Positions 13,234-13,563 of a stretch of 13,563 nt of DNA are shown here, piece after piece. Origin of the DNA: an uncultured Oscillospiraceae bacterium (lineage in GTDB: Bacteria > Bacillota > Clostridia > Oscillospirales > Acutalibacteraceae); the NCBI GenBank assembly GCA_900549155.1, contig URNF01000044.1, positions 1 to 13,563 of the forward strand, in the 5' to 3' direction. A program made the translations under genes and the position numbers. The notes beneath the pieces are model-generated. The model had not been told where the DNA came from, did no database searches, and saw only the letters and a program-made list of their open reading frames with translations. Position 1 is the stretch's first letter; each line of letters starts with the position of its first letter.

Positions 13234-13262
13234 AGTATAATCCGAATTCGTATTGACGTCAA
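13234..13262 (-). promoter_or_regulatory. Strong promoter of the MarR-Eis operon
   Basis: On the minus strand TTGACG (13257-13262) and TATACT (13234-13239) are separated by 17 bases; each box matches the sigma-A consensus at five of six positions. The -35 box is half of a perfect palindrome, TTGACGTCAA (13253-13262). Predicted start is near 13227, leaving a leader of about 24 bases with the GGGAGGG site. Confidence 0.8.
13240..13253. promoter_or_regulatory. Candidate MarR operator in the promoter spacer
   Basis: ATCCGAATTCGTAT is a near-palindrome: the central CGAATTCG is perfect and the ends mismatch at one position per arm. It fills the spacer between the -35 and -10 boxes, where a bound MarR dimer would block RNA polymerase. 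Autoregulation is inferred from position and family habit. Confidence 0.45.
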
Positions 13263-13304
13263 CCCGCAGATGCACCGTCATGCGACATTTTGCGGCAGAA
13301 AACA

Positions 13305-13343
13305 GAAAAATGCCCCTGCACGGGAGTTCCGTGCAGGGGCATT
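13305..13343 (-). terminator. Intrinsic terminator of the hydrogenase transcript
   Basis: A 15-bp perfect stem pairs AATGCCCCTGCACGG (13309-13323) with CCGTGCAGGGGCATT (13329-13343) over a GAGTT loop; on the minus strand a T-run follows (13310-13306). It lies 6 bases past the hydrogenase stop codon. Confidence 0.92.
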
Positions 13344-13349
13344 GACATT

Positions 13350-13563
13350 TTAGTGGAACTTTTTGCGGGCGGTATAGTGCGTATGCAGCACCTCATGTGC
13401 CTTGTGGCTGCCGAAGCTCTCGAAGTAATCCTTGTAGATCTCGACGACCATCGGGTTCTGATGCGACTTGCGCAGCGGCATATCGCGATCCATGTCATAC
13501 AGCACCTTGGCACGCTTGGCGCGGTAGTCCTCGAAGTTGCGCACCACGGCGGGCACGATCGGC
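13350..13563 (-). CDS. [FeFe]-hydrogenase catalytic subunit, C-terminal end (truncated by window edge)
   Basis: The last 70 codons of a larger gene enter from the right edge. The sequence DMPLRKSHQNPMVVEIYKDY followed by GSHKAHEVLHTHYTARKKF is the small-subunit-like C-terminus typical of NAD(P)H-linked or bifurcating [FeFe]-hydrogenases (HydA/HndD group; the 'LRKSHxNP...LHTHY' signature). These enzymes evolve or oxidise H2 in strict anaerobes, with the H-cluster in the part not visible here. The reading frame is open to the edge. A strong terminator follows immediately, so it is the last gene of its operon. The exact subgroup (group A type, partners) cannot be read from this tail. Confidence 0.85.
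   Translation of the reverse strand, partial: PIVPAVVRNFEDYRAKRAKVLYDMDRDMPLRKSHQNPMVVEIYKDYFESFGSHKAHEVLHTHYTARKKFH

Overview
The window looks like chromosomal DNA of a GC-rich, strictly anaerobic Firmicute of class Clostridia, probably near the Oscillospiraceae/Ruminococcaceae. This assignment is inferred from GGAGG-type ribosome binding sites, tightly packed operons, a DegV-family protein, the C-terminus of an [FeFe]-hydrogenase, a GH78 alpha-L-rhamnosidase and a GluQ-type enzyme in a GC-rich background. No tRNA, rRNA, CRISPR array, insertion sequence or riboswitch was recognised.

Layout. (a) 1-3262, minus strand: degV, then apt with an intrinsic terminator; a 107-bp near-palindromic element; an O-antigen-ligase-like membrane protein with its own promoter; and a gene start running off the left edge. 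(b) 3307-3373: two back-to-back sigma-A-type promoters. (c) 3400-8945, plus strand: a five-gene, tightly coupled operon: GH78 alpha-L-rhamnosidase, RluA-type pseudouridine synthase, HAD phosphatase, GpsA-type glycerol-3-phosphate dehydrogenase, GluQ. It ends in a strong terminator. (d) 8988-10684, minus strand: a visibly more AT-rich patch with a KilA-N pseudogene (one frameshift, one nonsense codon) and an intact stand-alone COG3910-type AAA/ABC-like ATPase with its own promoter. (e) 10718-11528: an orphan terminator-like hairpin, a cluster of ATTTTACC-like repeats, then a two-gene plus-strand unit encoding an LLH-holin-like membrane protein and a small unrecognised protein. (f) 11541-13262, minus strand: a MarR-type regulator overlapping an Eis-type GNAT acetyltransferase, with a strong promoter whose spacer holds a near-palindrome. 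(g) 13305-13563: a strong terminator and the last 70 codons of an [FeFe]-hydrogenase catalytic subunit.

Working together: parts (a)-(c) are housekeeping functions (adenine salvage, fatty-acid or lipid handling by DegV, glycerol-3-phosphate for phospholipids, rRNA/tRNA modification) plus plant-glycan or rhamnoside use. Parts (d)-(e) look like an accessory spot holding phage-associated protein types (KilA-N, holin-like) with a lone ATPase. I do not see a complete new multi-gene system. The best candidates for a second look are the 107-bp palindromic element, the orphan holin-like pair with its repeat-rich upstream region, and the COG3910 ATPase beside the decayed KilA-N gene.
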